Below, piece by piece: positions 19,826 through 28,634 of a DNA stretch of 64,000 nt. The notes under the pieces were generated by a model. That model was not told where the DNA came from, searched no databases, and worked only from the letters and a program-made list of their open reading frames with translations. Every line of letters starts with the position of its first letter. Position 1 is the stretch's first letter. The position numbers and the translations under genes were made by a program. Source of the stretch: Cupriavidus pinatubonensis (lineage in GTDB: Bacteria > Pseudomonadota > Gammaproteobacteria > Burkholderiales > Burkholderiaceae); the NCBI RefSeq assembly GCF_019602855.1, contig NZ_CP080766.1, positions 868,001 through 932,000 on the forward strand, given 5' to 3'.

Positions 19826-20569
19826 ATGAGCACCACTCTTTCCGGCAAGATTGCCTTCGTCACCGGCGGCGCGCGCGGTATCGGCGCTTCGGTCGTACGC
19901 CGGCTGGCGCGCGAAGGCGCGGCTGTGGCCTTTACCTATCAGAGTTCGGGAGCTGGTGCGCACGCACTGGCGGAGGAAATCCATGCCGCCGGCGGACGCG
20001 CACTGGCCTTCCAGGCTGATGCGGCGGACGCGGCTTCCGTGACGCGTGCCGTCGATGATGCCGCCCGGCAGTTCGGCAAGATCGACATCCTCGTCAATAG
20101 TGCCGGCGTGCTGCTGCTGGGCCCGGTCGACGACTTTTCGCTCGAAGATTTCGACAAGACGCTTGCGGTGAATGTGCGCGGCGTGTTTGTGGCAGCCAAG
20201 GCAGCACTGCCCCACATGGGCGACGGCGGCCGCATCATCAATATCGGCAGCGTCAACGCGGATCGCATTCCGTTCGCCGGAGGCAGCGCCTATGCCATGA
20301 GCAAGGCCGCGCTGAAGGGCCTGGTGCAGGGCATGGCGCGCGATCTCGGACCCAGGGGCATTACCGTGAACAACGTGCAGCCGGGTCCGACCAACACCGA
20401 CATGAACCCCGAGCACAGCGACTTTGCGACATCGCTGCATGGCCTGATGGCATTGCAGCGCCACGCGCGGCCCGAAGAGATCGCTGGCATGGTGGCGTAC
20501 CTCGCCGGCCCGGAAGCAGGCTTCGTCACCGGTGCCAGCCTGAATATCGACGGTGGCTTCGCCGCCTGA
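19826..20569 (+). CDS. Short-chain dehydrogenase/reductase
   Basis: Classical SDR of 247 aa. The cofactor motif is TGGARGIG (residues 13-20), the N-x-A-G strand appears as NSAG at 91-94, and the catalytic residues are Ser142, Tyr156 and Lys160 (YAMSK). Ends with the usual G-A-S-L-N-I-D-G-G-F-A-A. AGGAG precedes the ATG. It is monocistronic, followed by a strong terminator, and divergent from a LysR regulator. The substrate is unknown; a quinone- or FabG-like carbonyl reductase role is possible. Confidence 0.92.
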   Translation: MSTTLSGKIAFVTGGARGIGASVVRRLAREGAAVAFTYQSSGAGAHALAEEIHAAGGRALAFQADAADAASVTRAVDDAARQFGKIDILVNSAGVLLLGPVDDFSLEDFDKTLAVNVRGVFVAAKAALPHMGDGGRIINIGSVNADRIPFAGGSAYAMSKAALKGLVQGMARDLGPRGITVNNVQPGPTNTDMNPEHSDFATSLHGLMALQRHARPEEIAGMVAYLAGPEAGFVTGASLNIDGGFAA

Positions 20570-20676
20570 GTTGCCCCCACCTTCGCAGGGATACGGTTCA
20601 TTGCGTGGATACCGTCATTGCATGCAGTGTGCTACTGCGGCACACGATTCCCCAATCATTGCCCGATCGTTCGGGA

Positions 20677-20708
20677 CCGGCGGCCGCTGGCCGGCCGCCG
20701 GCTTTTTT
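20677..20708 (+). terminator. Rho-independent terminator after the SDR gene
   Basis: A perfect 9-bp stem (CCGGCGGCC with GGCCGCCGG), 7-nt loop, one C and then six T. It lies about 107 bp after the SDR stop codon. Confidence 0.85.
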
Positions 20709-20863
20709 CCCGATCCGACGGACGCGCGCAGGACGCCGTGCAACCGGGAATCGCGTACGCAGCAGGCAGTTGAGTAGTTCTACTCTTTCCTGAACTGCTG
20801 CGCTGCCGTCATAGTGCCCGCTTCACGCCCATCGGGCCGCGACAGGATAGCCAGACAGACGGT

Positions 20864-21352
20864 ATGAGCAGGCGTAAGGACTATAGCGTCGGCGCACCAG
20901 CCGAGAGCCAGGACGGCCAGCGCCGGCGCATCGATGAATGGATGACGCTGGTCGGCCAGCACAAGACCACGCTAGGCTTCGACGACTGGCTTCAGCAGGT
21001 TCTCGATGAACAGCACCAGCGCGCTGCGACCGAGGCCGGCCACGGCGTATGCCAGCCCACGTCGCGCTTGCTGCGCCAGGGCGACATGCTGTTCCGGCTG
21101 GAACACGGGGCACGCTACCGCGTGCGCCATGGACAGGAGTCTCCGCGCGTCTTCACGTGCGTGTTCGATGGCGAAACGCCCTACATTGCATTCGAGAATG
21201 TGGTGACCGGCGTGCGCTTTCCATGGATCACCGTGGACGGCGTATTCCGGCAAACCGAATTGCGTTCGATGGAACGGCTTGACGCCGGGGACGCGGAAAA
21301 AAACGTGGAAATCGGCGGGACTGGTCCCATGGGACAGACGTCGCCTGCCTAA
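20864..21352 (+). CDS. Conserved-looking hypothetical protein
   Basis: Predicted 162-aa soluble protein without signal peptide or membrane segment. It has a charged N-terminal third and a compact middle part (GDMLFRLEHGARYRVRHGQESPRVFTCVFDGETPYIAFENVVTGVRFPWITVDGVF) that reads as a small beta-barrel-like domain. Codon use and GC pattern resemble the neighbouring genes, which supports it being real. I do not recognise the family. The ribosome site is poor. Confidence 0.6.
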   Translation: MSRRKDYSVGAPAESQDGQRRRIDEWMTLVGQHKTTLGFDDWLQQVLDEQHQRAATEAGHGVCQPTSRLLRQGDMLFRLEHGARYRVRHGQESPRVFTCVFDGETPYIAFENVVTGVRFPWITVDGVFRQTELRSMERLDAGDAEKNVEIGGTGPMGQTSPA

Positions 21353-21468
21353 GCGTCCTGCATAAGAAAGCGCGGATATATTCGTTCGCGCAAGGGATCG
21401 ATCGCGTTACGGTTGCATGCTGACCGGGCTGGCTGCAGTCCGAATGATTGACATGGCACGCATAACCG

Positions 21469-22446
21469 ATGACTGCATCCCGAAGACAATTCCTCCGCTA
21501 CGGCACGGTGGCTACCGCCGCCATCGCCACCGACACGCTTCTTCTTGCCGCACTTCCCGGCGCCGGCGCAGTCCGCGCACAGGGACGCCCGTTATTGAAA
21601 GCGGGCGACCAGAAAGGCGGCCTGCGTGCCTTGCTCGAGTCCGCCGATGCACTGCGCGGACTGTCCTACGACATCCAGTGGACAGAGTTCCCTGCCGCGG
21701 CGCCGCTCGCTGAAGCGCTCAACGCGGGCGCCGTCGACTGTGGCCCGATCGGCGATGCGCCGGCGATCTTCGCGCTCGCCGCAGGCACGCGCATCCGATT
21801 GATCGGCGCCAATCGTTCCGATCCTTATGGCACCGCCATCCTCGTACGCCCCGACTCGCCGCTGAAGAGTGCGGCGGACTTGAAGGGCAAGAGCATCGGC
21901 ACCAATCGCGGTTCGATCGGCCATTTCGTCGCGCTCAAGGCGCTGGAATCGGCCGGACTGCGGCCGGAGGATGCCAACATCCGCTTCCTGCCACCGGCCG
22001 ATGCCAAGCTCGCGCTGACCAGTGGTTCGGTCGATGCATGGGCCACCTGGGAACCCTATACCGCCATGGCGGAAACCAGCGGCCATGCACGCGTGCTGGT
22101 CAACGGGCGCGGCCTGTGGTCGGGACTGAGCTATGTGGCGGCGACCGACACGGCGCTGGCGGCAAAACGCGCGGTGCTGGCCGATTTCCTGCAGCGCGTG
22201 GTGCGCGCGCAGGCCTGGTCCTATCAGCATGTGCCGGAGTTCTCCGCGACGCTTGCGCGCATCATTGGGATTTCTCCGGAGGCGGCGCGCCTGCAGTTCG
22301 AGCGCAGGCACACGCAGTGGCAGAAGATCGACGATGCGCTCATTGCCGAGCAGCAGCGCACCGCCGATTTCTACCTGAAGACGGGCCTGCTCAAACAGCG
22401 GCTAGACGCGCGCGCCACGTTCGATACCGGCTTCGCTGTCACCTGA
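21469..22446 (+). CDS. Tat-exported solute-binding protein, SsuA/TauA (aliphatic sulfonate) type
   Basis: Predicted 325-aa periplasmic binding protein. The leader has a twin-arginine motif (SRRQFL, residues 4-9) and ends A-V-R-A-Q. The body matches NMT1/SsuA-type binding proteins: FPAAAPLAEALNAGAVDCGPIGDAPAIFALAAG, DLKGKSIGTNRGSIGHFVALKALESAGL and SGSVDAWATWEPYTAMAE. Such proteins deliver sulfonates, taurine or similar compounds to an ABC permease, but no permease or ATPase gene is adjacent, so it is an orphan that must use a transporter encoded elsewhere. Confidence 0.9.
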   Translation: MTASRRQFLRYGTVATAAIATDTLLLAALPGAGAVRAQGRPLLKAGDQKGGLRALLESADALRGLSYDIQWTEFPAAAPLAEALNAGAVDCGPIGDAPAIFALAAGTRIRLIGANRSDPYGTAILVRPDSPLKSAADLKGKSIGTNRGSIGHFVALKALESAGLRPEDANIRFLPPADAKLALTSGSVDAWATWEPYTAMAETSGHARVLVNGRGLWSGLSYVAATDTALAAKRAVLADFLQRVVRAQAWSYQHVPEFSATLARIIGISPEAARLQFERRHTQWQKIDDALIAEQQRTADFYLKTGLLKQRLDARATFDTGFAVT

Positions 22447-22448
22447 GC

Positions 22449-22805
22449 TTAGTAGCCGTAGTCCACTGGCGCCTGGTAATAGCCGCCCGGCTGCGGGCCG
22501 CACGGCACGTAGCCGCCGATGTCGCCGCGATAGCAGTAGCCCGGCGGAACGGCCGGCGCGGCATAGCTCACGCGGGCGGGCGGTGCGTAGGCGACTGGCG
22601 CGGGGGCGACGGCGACGGGAGCAGCCACCACAGGCGTGGCCATGGCCGCACCAAATGCGAGGCCGACCAGCGCGCCAACGGCAAGGGCCACGCCGGCCTG
22701 AGAGCCGCCGCCATGGTGATAGCGGTCATGCGCCGACGCCGGCCCGGCAGCCAGCAGGGCAAGCGACACGGCGGCAGCGGAAGCGATACGGATAGAGGGG
22801 CGCAT
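22449..22805 (-). CDS. Secreted glycine/proline-rich hypothetical protein
   Basis: The ATG at 22805 has an AGGAG ribosome site and opens a clear signal peptide (MRPSIRIASAAAVSLALLAAGPASA-H). The 118-aa product then has a His-rich patch (HDRYHHGGG), a small-residue hydrophobic stretch with glycine-zipper spacing (GVALAVGALVGLAFGAAM) and a Pro/Ala/Tyr-rich tail with two Cys. It is likely periplasmic or outer-membrane associated. It converges with the binding-protein gene, 2 bp from its stop. Confidence 0.68.
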   Translation of the reverse strand: MRPSIRIASAAAVSLALLAAGPASAHDRYHHGGGSQAGVALAVGALVGLAFGAAMATPVVAAPVAVAPAPVAYAPPARVSYAAPAVPPGYCYRGDIGGYVPCGPQPGGYYQAPVDYGY

Positions 22806-23285
22806 GTCTGACTCCTGTTTCAGGGGGTACTTCGGTACTGATTTCGTGATGTCATCATGCACAAGAATCGCGCGGTCAGGTGTTTCGGCCGGCGCCCCCA
22901 GTTGTTAGCGATGTAACGCGCGCTTCCGCCGGTAACGGACAATTACAACTACGAGGCGACGAGGAAGGCGCATGCGGGGCCGTGTGATCTGAACGCTTTC
23001 ATATAATCACCCGTCCGGCGGCCACCCACACCGACCGCCACTTAACCAGCCGGCTTGCCGCGCGCCAGACAGGCCCGAGGCCAAGCCATGCGGCAGCGCC
23101 GCACGTCGCTGGCTAATTTCGTGGAAGCGGCCCGGCCACAGCGTGGTCTCGCTTCCTGTGTCCGTCTCCCGCGCCCCCGGGCCAATCCGCATCCTCAGGC
23201 ATTCGCTCCCCGCCATCCGGCGCACAGTGGCTTGCCGGAGCGCGGCGGCAGTTTCCGGGCGGCCACGTCACCACGTGAATCCGCC
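22806..23285. other. Intergenic region upstream of the MscS-like gene
   Basis: A perfect TATAAT hexamer lies at 23002-23007 on the plus strand, a candidate -10 element for the channel gene, but no good -35 is seen 16-18 bp upstream. An open frame from 23055 reads into the channel gene but is Arg/Pro-rich and precedes a normal signal peptide, so I treat it as untranslated. No other feature was recognised. Confidence 0.35.
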
Positions 23286-25727
23286 ATGCGCAGACTTTCC
23301 TGGCTCGCCCTGAGCCTTGTGCTCACCGCACTGTTCCACCTGATGCCGGTCGCGCTGGCGGCCGAGCCGGCGTCCGCGCCCGAAGCGGATCAGCCTCCGG
23401 CCCTCACGCACGCAGAGGCCATCACCGAACTCAAGCGCCTGCAGACCGAGCAGGATCGCATCAAGCAGTCGGCATCAAGCGTCAACGGCACAACGCGCCT
23501 CGGTGACCTCGACGAAGGCCTGCACCAGCTCGCCAAGGACGTCGACAAGCTGACCGCCGCGCTGACGCCGCAGCGTGCGCAGTTGCAGGCCCAGCTCGAC
23601 GTGCTCGGCCCACCGCCCGCAGCGGGCGCCACGCCGCCGGAAATGCCCGCCGTGGCACGCCAGCGGGCCGAGCTCAATGCGCGCAAGGTCCAGCTCGACA
23701 ACGCGCTGAAACAGGCAGCAGAAGGCAAGGAGAACATCGAGAATCTGAACGCCCAGCTCGCCAAGCTGCAGCGCAGCCGCATGAAGGACCAGCTTGCGCT
23801 GCGCTCGGAAAGCATCCTGAACCCGCAGTTCTGGGCGCCGCTGTTCAAGCCATCCGATGACGACAGCGCCCGCTTGGAAGCGTTCGTGGATGAAGTTGTG
23901 CCGCTGTTGAAGGCCGCATGGGAACCGGAGCAGCGCGGCGCCACCGCGCTGCTGCTCGTACTGGCACTCGCGGTCTGGACGCTCGGCCGGCGACTTGCCG
24001 AACGTGCCGCCGCCTGGTTCTGCCTGACGCGCTTGCCCGAAACCCGCTTGCGGCGCAGCGCGCTCGCGCTCGCCACCGCGCTTACCACCGTCGTCACGAC
24101 GGCGCTCGCGGTGCAGCTGGTCTACTACGCCTTCACGCGCGGCTACGAGCCGCCGACTGACCTGCAGGACCTGCTCGGCGCACTGGCCAGGCTCATGCTG
24201 ACCAGTGCGCTGATTGCTGGGCTCGGCCGCGCGCTGCTGTGTACGCATCACCCTTCGTGGCGACTGCCGGCGATGGCGGACCCGGTGGCGCGCGCACTCA
24301 AGCCGTTCCCGCGCGCACTGGCCGGGCTGTTGCTGCTGGCGGGCACGCTCGAATTGCTGAACCATATTGCCGATACCAGCGTGCCGTTCACGCTGCTGGG
24401 CCGCGGCCTGGTGTCGCTGGTGGTGGTGTTCACGATCGGCGCCGCGCTGTTGCGCGCCAACCGCGTGCGCAGCGGGCTGGCCGCGGCCGGCGAGCGCGCC
24501 GAGGCACGCGCCACACTGGCGGGCATGATCCACGCCGGCGTCACGCTCGCCGTCATCGTTGCGCTGATTGCGCTGCTCGCGGGCTATGTCAGCTTCGCCC
24601 GCTTCGTGACCTACGAACTGGTGTGGTTCGACATCGTGCTGTGCACGCTGTACCTGCTGACCCAGCTCACGCGCGACATCTTCGAAAGCCTGCTGTCGAC
24701 GCAGCACGCAAGCGGCCGCGTGATCCGGCAGCTGTTCGGCGTGGACGACAACCGCCTGGAGCAGGCATCGACGCTGCTGTCGGGCCTTGGCACCAGCGTG
24801 CTGACGATCGTTGCCATCATCGCGCTGCTGACCGGCGGCTTCGGCACCACGCCGGCGGAACTGCTCGACAGCCTGCTGACCGTGCTCGGCGGCGACAAGC
24901 TGCGCAGCTATAACATCATGCCGGAGCGCATCATCAATGCCGTGATCGCGCTGTCGGTGGGCATCTGGCTGCTGCGTTCGGTGCGGCGCTGGCTCGATGC
25001 GGAGCTGCTGCCGCGCATGTGCATGGAGCCGGGCCTGCGCGCGTCGCTGGTCACGCTGTTCAGCAATGTCGGCTACGTGCTGATCGTACTGCTGACGCTG
25101 GCCCAGCTGGGGGTGAAGTGGGAGAACCTGGCATGGATCGTCAGCGCGCTGTCGGTGGGCATCGGCTTCGGCCTGCAGGAAATCGTCAAGAACTTCGTGT
25201 CGGGCCTGATCCTGCTGACCGAGCGCCCGGTGAAGGTTGGCGACATGGTCAGCATCAGCGGCGTGGAAGGCGATATCCGCCGCATCAACGTGCGCGCAAC
25301 CGAGATCCAGCTCGGCGACCGCTCCACGATGATCGTGCCGAACTCGCAGCTCATCTCGCAGAACGTGCGCAACGTGACCATGAGCCAAAGCACGCAGGGC
25401 GTGGCCTCATTGCAGCTCACGTTCCCGCTCAACACCGATCCGGAGCAGGTGCGCGACCTGCTGCTCGACACTTATCTGGATAACGAAACCATCCTCGACC
25501 ACCCGGTGCCATCGGTCACCTTCAGCCAGCTTGCACCCAACGGCATCACGCTGAGTGTGACGGGCTTCGTGGCCAACCCGCGCATTGCCGCGTCGACCAA
25601 GAGTGATCTGCTGTTCGAGATCCTCAAGCGCCTGCGTGCCGCCGGCATTTCGCTGACCATGCCGCAGACGCTGCGTGTCGAGAACCTGCCGGGCATGTCG
25701 GCGGAAGCGCTGCTGCCGGCGCCATGA
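23286..25727 (+). CDS. MscS-family mechanosensitive channel with large periplasmic/membrane N-terminal region
   Basis: Predicted 813-aa inner-membrane channel of the MscK/YbiO-like long type. The ATG at 23286 opens a signal peptide (MRRLSWLALSLVLTALFHLMPVALA-AEP), followed by a coiled-coil periplasmic part (about residues 30-200), roughly ten hydrophobic segments, and the C-terminal MscS core: the pore helix LAWIVSALSVGIGFGLQEIVKNFVSG and beta domain ERPVKVGDMVSISGVEGDIRRINVRATEI with IVPNSQLISQNVRN. Such channels protect against osmotic downshock. The gene stands alone. Confidence 0.92.
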   Translation: MRRLSWLALSLVLTALFHLMPVALAAEPASAPEADQPPALTHAEAITELKRLQTEQDRIKQSASSVNGTTRLGDLDEGLHQLAKDVDKLTAALTPQRAQLQAQLDVLGPPPAAGATPPEMPAVARQRAELNARKVQLDNALKQAAEGKENIENLNAQLAKLQRSRMKDQLALRSESILNPQFWAPLFKPSDDDSARLEAFVDEVVPLLKAAWEPEQRGATALLLVLALAVWTLGRRLAERAAAWFCLTRLPETRLRRSALALATALTTVVTTALAVQLVYYAFTRGYEPPTDLQDLLGALARLMLTSALIAGLGRALLCTHHPSWRLPAMADPVARALKPFPRALAGLLLLAGTLELLNHIADTSVPFTLLGRGLVSLVVVFTIGAALLRANRVRSGLAAAGERAEARATLAGMIHAGVTLAVIVALIALLAGYVSFARFVTYELVWFDIVLCTLYLLTQLTRDIFESLLSTQHASGRVIRQLFGVDDNRLEQASTLLSGLGTSVLTIVAIIALLTGGFGTTPAELLDSLLTVLGGDKLRSYNIMPERIINAVIALSVGIWLLRSVRRWLDAELLPRMCMEPGLRASLVTLFSNVGYVLIVLLTLAQLGVKWENLAWIVSALSVGIGFGLQEIVKNFVSGLILLTERPVKVGDMVSISGVEGDIRRINVRATEIQLGDRSTMIVPNSQLISQNVRNVTMSQSTQGVASLQLTFPLNTDPEQVRDLLLDTYLDNETILDHPVPSVTFSQLAPNGITLSVTGFVANPRIAASTKSDLLFEILKRLRAAGISLTMPQTLRVENLPGMSAEALLPAP

Positions 25728-26059
25728 CGCCGCGCACCGGCATGGGGCCGAGGCACCCGCACGTTGCCCCCCACGCTGCCAGATCGGTGCGCCGGCCGCG
25801 CGCCATGCATCGGTCTGGCGCGCCGTGCACGGCAAATACGTGGCATGCATGTTGCTGAATGCAAGCGGGGAAGCGGCCGCGTGTCGCTCACCGAAGGGTA
25901 GCTAGGGTTCCGGTCGTGCCATGCGCGCGATGGCTGGTCCGAGAGCGACCGGCCACCGGCACCTGATCCGCCGGCGGCTCCACGGCGGGACAAAAGCCCG
26001 GGAGGTTCACTTCGCAGAGAGGTGGCTTCCCTGCCTTTGTCACTGACCGGAGCCATTTC
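25728..26059. other. Intergenic region, nothing recognised
   Basis: 332 bp of GC-rich sequence between two plus-strand genes. Short open frames run through it on both strands but lack ribosome sites and recognisable content. No terminator with a T-tract was found after the channel gene. Confidence 0.4.
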
Positions 26060-26998
26060 ATGTCGGGATTCCCCGCCTACCGCCTCGCGCGCCCCTTTTG
26101 CGCCGCTGTCCTGTTGCTTGCTGCAGTTCACTTTTCCACCGCGGCACACGCCGAAGACAATCCGCCGCCCGCCGACCCAACCCCGGCAAGCCCGTATACC
26201 TTCACGGGCCACGTCGAGGCGGTGTCGCGCTATGTGTTGCGCGGTGCCACCAGCACCTATGGCAACGGCACACCGCTCGGCAATGCGGGCGGTGACGCGC
26301 CCGAGTCCTCGCGCCCCGCGCTCCAGTGGGGCGCGGATCTTGCCCATGAAAGCGGCTGGAGCGTCGGCTACTGGGCGTCGATGATCAACTACTCGTACCG
26401 GCAGCTCGGTAATTCGTACAGCGATCGCAGCGTCACCGACTTCCAGAAAGACCGCTCGATCGAGAATGATTTCTACGGCGCCTACAGTGGCAAGCTGCCC
26501 GGCGGCATCGGCTATACGGCTGGCATGACTGCGTACTACTACATCAACGGCAGCCATGCCAATGCGCTCGAAACCAAAATCGGCCTGTCCTACGGGCCCG
26601 TGAGCTTCAACGCGCAAACGCTGCTCAACGACGTAGTCTGGGGCAACAAGGGCGACACGTACTGGACGCTCGTGTTCACCCAGCCCCTGCCGTACGGCAT
26701 GACGTTCACCGCCACGGCTGGTGCCTACACCTACCGCAAGGAAGGCAAGTATCTCGGCACGACCGACACGCTCAGCGGCACGTCCTGCGGCCCTGGTGCC
26801 GCGTTTGTCGTCAATGGCTGCTATGCGGGCAACGCTCCGGTCGGCGGCGCCTTCCGCCATCTCACGCTGGCGCTTGCGGCCCCGATTCCCGAGACACCGT
26901 TCAATGTTGGCATCCAGTGGATCCTTGGCGGCAAGAACCGCTTCGGCGTCAGCCAGAAGAACCAGTTCCTGGCCACGGTGGGATACGGCTTTCCCTGA
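26060..26998 (+). CDS. TorF-like outer-membrane protein (TIGR02001-type)
   Basis: Predicted 312-aa protein with a signal peptide ending A-A-H-A-E and a body of alternating short beta-strands with many aromatic residues (GHVEAVSRYVLRGATSTYGN, WSVGYWASMINYSY, ENDFYGAYSG), ending in F-P after VGYGF, as expected for an outer-membrane beta-barrel. The opening Y-x-L-R-G motif is typical of the TIGR02001/TorF family, whose function is poorly known. GGAG precedes the ATG. It converges with the cytochrome gene. Confidence 0.78.
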   Translation: MSGFPAYRLARPFCAAVLLLAAVHFSTAAHAEDNPPPADPTPASPYTFTGHVEAVSRYVLRGATSTYGNGTPLGNAGGDAPESSRPALQWGADLAHESGWSVGYWASMINYSYRQLGNSYSDRSVTDFQKDRSIENDFYGAYSGKLPGGIGYTAGMTAYYYINGSHANALETKIGLSYGPVSFNAQTLLNDVVWGNKGDTYWTLVFTQPLPYGMTFTATAGAYTYRKEGKYLGTTDTLSGTSCGPGAAFVVNGCYAGNAPVGGAFRHLTLALAAPIPETPFNVGIQWILGGKNRFGVSQKNQFLATVGYGFP

Positions 26999-27034
26999 CG
27001 CTGTCTATGCCGTCGAGGCGATCGAGGCGGACGG

Positions 27035-27439
27035 TTACCGGTAAGTCTGCAGGTAGGCCAGCAGGTCGTCGATCTGCTGGTCGTTGCCGATGCCCCAGAA
27101 GCGCATGCGCGTACCTGGCACGACCTTGCCCGGCGATTTGATGAACGCGCGCAGCGTGTCGGCCGTCCACACCACGCCGGACGCGGTCATGGCGGGCGAA
27201 TAGCGATAGTCGGAAGTGCTGCCCGCGCGCCGGCCGAAGACGGCGTTGAGCTGCGGGCCGAAGGCGCCGCGTGCGGACGGGCCCACGCTGTGGCACGACG
27301 CGCAACGGGTAGCAAACAGCGCCTTGCCGGCCTGGATGTCGGCGGCGGAAGCGGAAGAAGCGGCGGAAGCGGCGGAAGCGGCAAAAGCCACGGCAAGGCA
27401 AGTCAGGGCCGCCAGCCGGCGCGGTACAGCGTGATGCAT
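27035..27439 (-). CDS. Class I cytochrome c
   Basis: Predicted 134-aa periplasmic cytochrome. After an unusually Ala/Ser-rich signal region (residues 10-33) comes the haem motif CASCH in GKALFATRCASCHSVGPSARGAFGPQL, a NAVFGRRAGS segment typical of cytochrome c2/c550-type proteins, and the distal Met ligand in PGTRMRFWG. A longer open frame upstream adds a proline/glycine repeat (MRACPSGPSGPSGP) generated by a 9-bp DNA repeat and is unlikely to be translated. No oxidase or dehydrogenase partner is adjacent. Confidence 0.9.
   Translation of the reverse strand: MHHAVPRRLAALTCLAVAFAASAASAASSASAADIQAGKALFATRCASCHSVGPSARGAFGPQLNAVFGRRAGSTSDYRYSPAMTASGVVWTADTLRAFIKSPGKVVPGTRMRFWGIGNDQQIDDLLAYLQTYR
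27341..27385. repeat. Short imperfect 9-bp repeats in the cytochrome signal region
   Basis: Repeats of the type GCGGCGGAA encode the Ala/Ser stretch at the signal-peptide end of the cytochrome. They keep the reading frame. Confidence 0.6.
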
Positions 27440-27461
27440 GAGTCGTACGTCGGAGTGGGGT

Positions 27462-27487
27462 CCGGATGGGCCGGATGGCCCGGATGG
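27462..27487. repeat. Three tandem 9-bp repeats (CCGGATGGN)
   Basis: Copies start at 27462, 27471 and 27480. They lie just upstream of the cytochrome start, in its probable 5' region. Confidence 0.75.
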
Positions 27488-27641
27488 ACAGGCCCGCATG
27501 ATAGCGCGATGCGCGCCACCGCACGTCAGACAGCCGCGCGATCGGCAGCCAGCCGCTTTTCGGATCGAACCTGTCGTGTTCTGGTTCGAGAATGGCCGCG
27601 CACGTTCCTAGACTCCTTCCATTCAGACAAGGAGACTGCAC

Positions 27642-28634
27642 GTGCCAATTCCATCCGTTCCATCCATTCCATCCTGCAAGGCCCGCTGCGCCGTGCTTGC
27701 GATCGCCGCGGGCCTTTGCTTCGGCCCTGCCTACGCCGAGACATGGCCGACCAAACCCGTCACCGTGGTTGTGCCATTCCCCGCCGGCGGCGGCACGGAC
27801 CTGGTGGTCCGCTCGATCCAGCCCATGCTGCAACGGGAGCTGGGCCAGCCGGTCGTGATCGACAATCGCAGTGGTGCGGGCGGCACGATCGGATCCGGCT
27901 ACGTGGCACGTGCGGCGGCCGACGGCTACACCGCCGGTGTGGTCACCACGAGCACGCATGCGGTGAGCGTGGCACTCTATCCTAAGCTCGGCTACAACCC
28001 CGCTCAGGATTTCGCCTACGCGGGATTCATCGGCACGTCGCCGTATGTACTCGCGGTCAACCAGGCGTGGCAGGCCACCGATGTCAAGGCGCTGCTCGCC
28101 CGGCTCAAGGCCGACAAGTCGCTGCACAGCTTCGGTTCGGTAGGCGTAGGCACCGTGTCGCACCTGATGGGCGAGCAGTTCCAGAAGCTTGCCGGCACGC
28201 CGCTGGTTCATGTGCCCTACCGAGGCGCGGCGCCTGCCTACACCGACCTGATCGGCGGACAGGTGCAATTCATGTTCGACAACCCCGTCGGTCTCGCACC
28301 GTATATCAAGGCACGAAAGATCGCCGCGATCGCGACGACCGCCCCTACAGCGCTCCTGCCCGATGTACCCACGTTCGCGAGCCAGGGCGTGCCAGGCTTC
28401 GAACAACAGCTCTGGTACGGCATCGTCTTCCCGAAGGGAACGCCCGCTCCCATCGTCGCGCGCTTCAACGCGGCACTGAACAAGGTGCTTGGCGACAAGG
28501 CTGTCGCGAACGATCTGGAGAGCAAGGGCGTGACCGCGCGTCCCGGCACGCCGGCAGCACTGCAGGCCGCCGTGCAGAAGGACATCCCTTACTGGGGCGC
28601 CATTGCGAAGTCCGTAGGAGCGACCGGTGAGTGA
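27642..28634 (+). CDS. Bug-family tripartite tricarboxylate transporter (TTT) solute-binding protein
   Basis: Predicted 330-aa periplasmic binding protein. A GTG start is set by AAGGAG 6 bp upstream; the signal peptide ends A-Y-A-E. Family signatures: WPTKPVTVVVPFPAGGGTDLVVRSIQPML, LGQPVVIDNRSGAGGTIGS, YGFS-like VPYRGAAPAYTDLIGGQVQFMFDN, and GVPGFEQQLWYGIVFPKGTPAPIV. Bug proteins capture carboxylates or amino-acid-like ligands for TctAB-type transporters; no permease is adjacent, as is common in Burkholderiaceae. Its stop overlaps the start of the PhzF gene by 8 bp, so the two are coupled. The signal peptide's first residues are encoded by a 9-bp DNA repeat. Confidence 0.93.
   Translation: MPIPSVPSIPSCKARCAVLAIAAGLCFGPAYAETWPTKPVTVVVPFPAGGGTDLVVRSIQPMLQRELGQPVVIDNRSGAGGTIGSGYVARAAADGYTAGVVTTSTHAVSVALYPKLGYNPAQDFAYAGFIGTSPYVLAVNQAWQATDVKALLARLKADKSLHSFGSVGVGTVSHLMGEQFQKLAGTPLVHVPYRGAAPAYTDLIGGQVQFMFDNPVGLAPYIKARKIAAIATTAPTALLPDVPTFASQGVPGFEQQLWYGIVFPKGTPAPIVARFNAALNKVLGDKAVANDLESKGVTARPGTPAALQAAVQKDIPYWGAIAKSVGATGE
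27649..27674. repeat. Three tandem 9-bp repeats (TTCCATCCN) inside a signal peptide
   Basis: Copies start at 27649, 27658 and 27667 and encode the I-P-S-V-P-S-I-P-S stretch of the Bug protein. The complement contains the same GGATGG core as the array at 27462-27487. Confidence 0.75.

Noticed and set aside
23055..23285. N-terminal extension of the MscS-like protein
   Set aside because: It is Arg/Pro-rich and would bury a normal signal peptide that begins at 23286.
23475..25388. 637-codon open frame on the minus strand opposite the MscS-like gene
   Set aside because: Low-complexity His/Gln/Arg/Ala composition and complete overlap with a well-recognised channel gene show it is a shadow.
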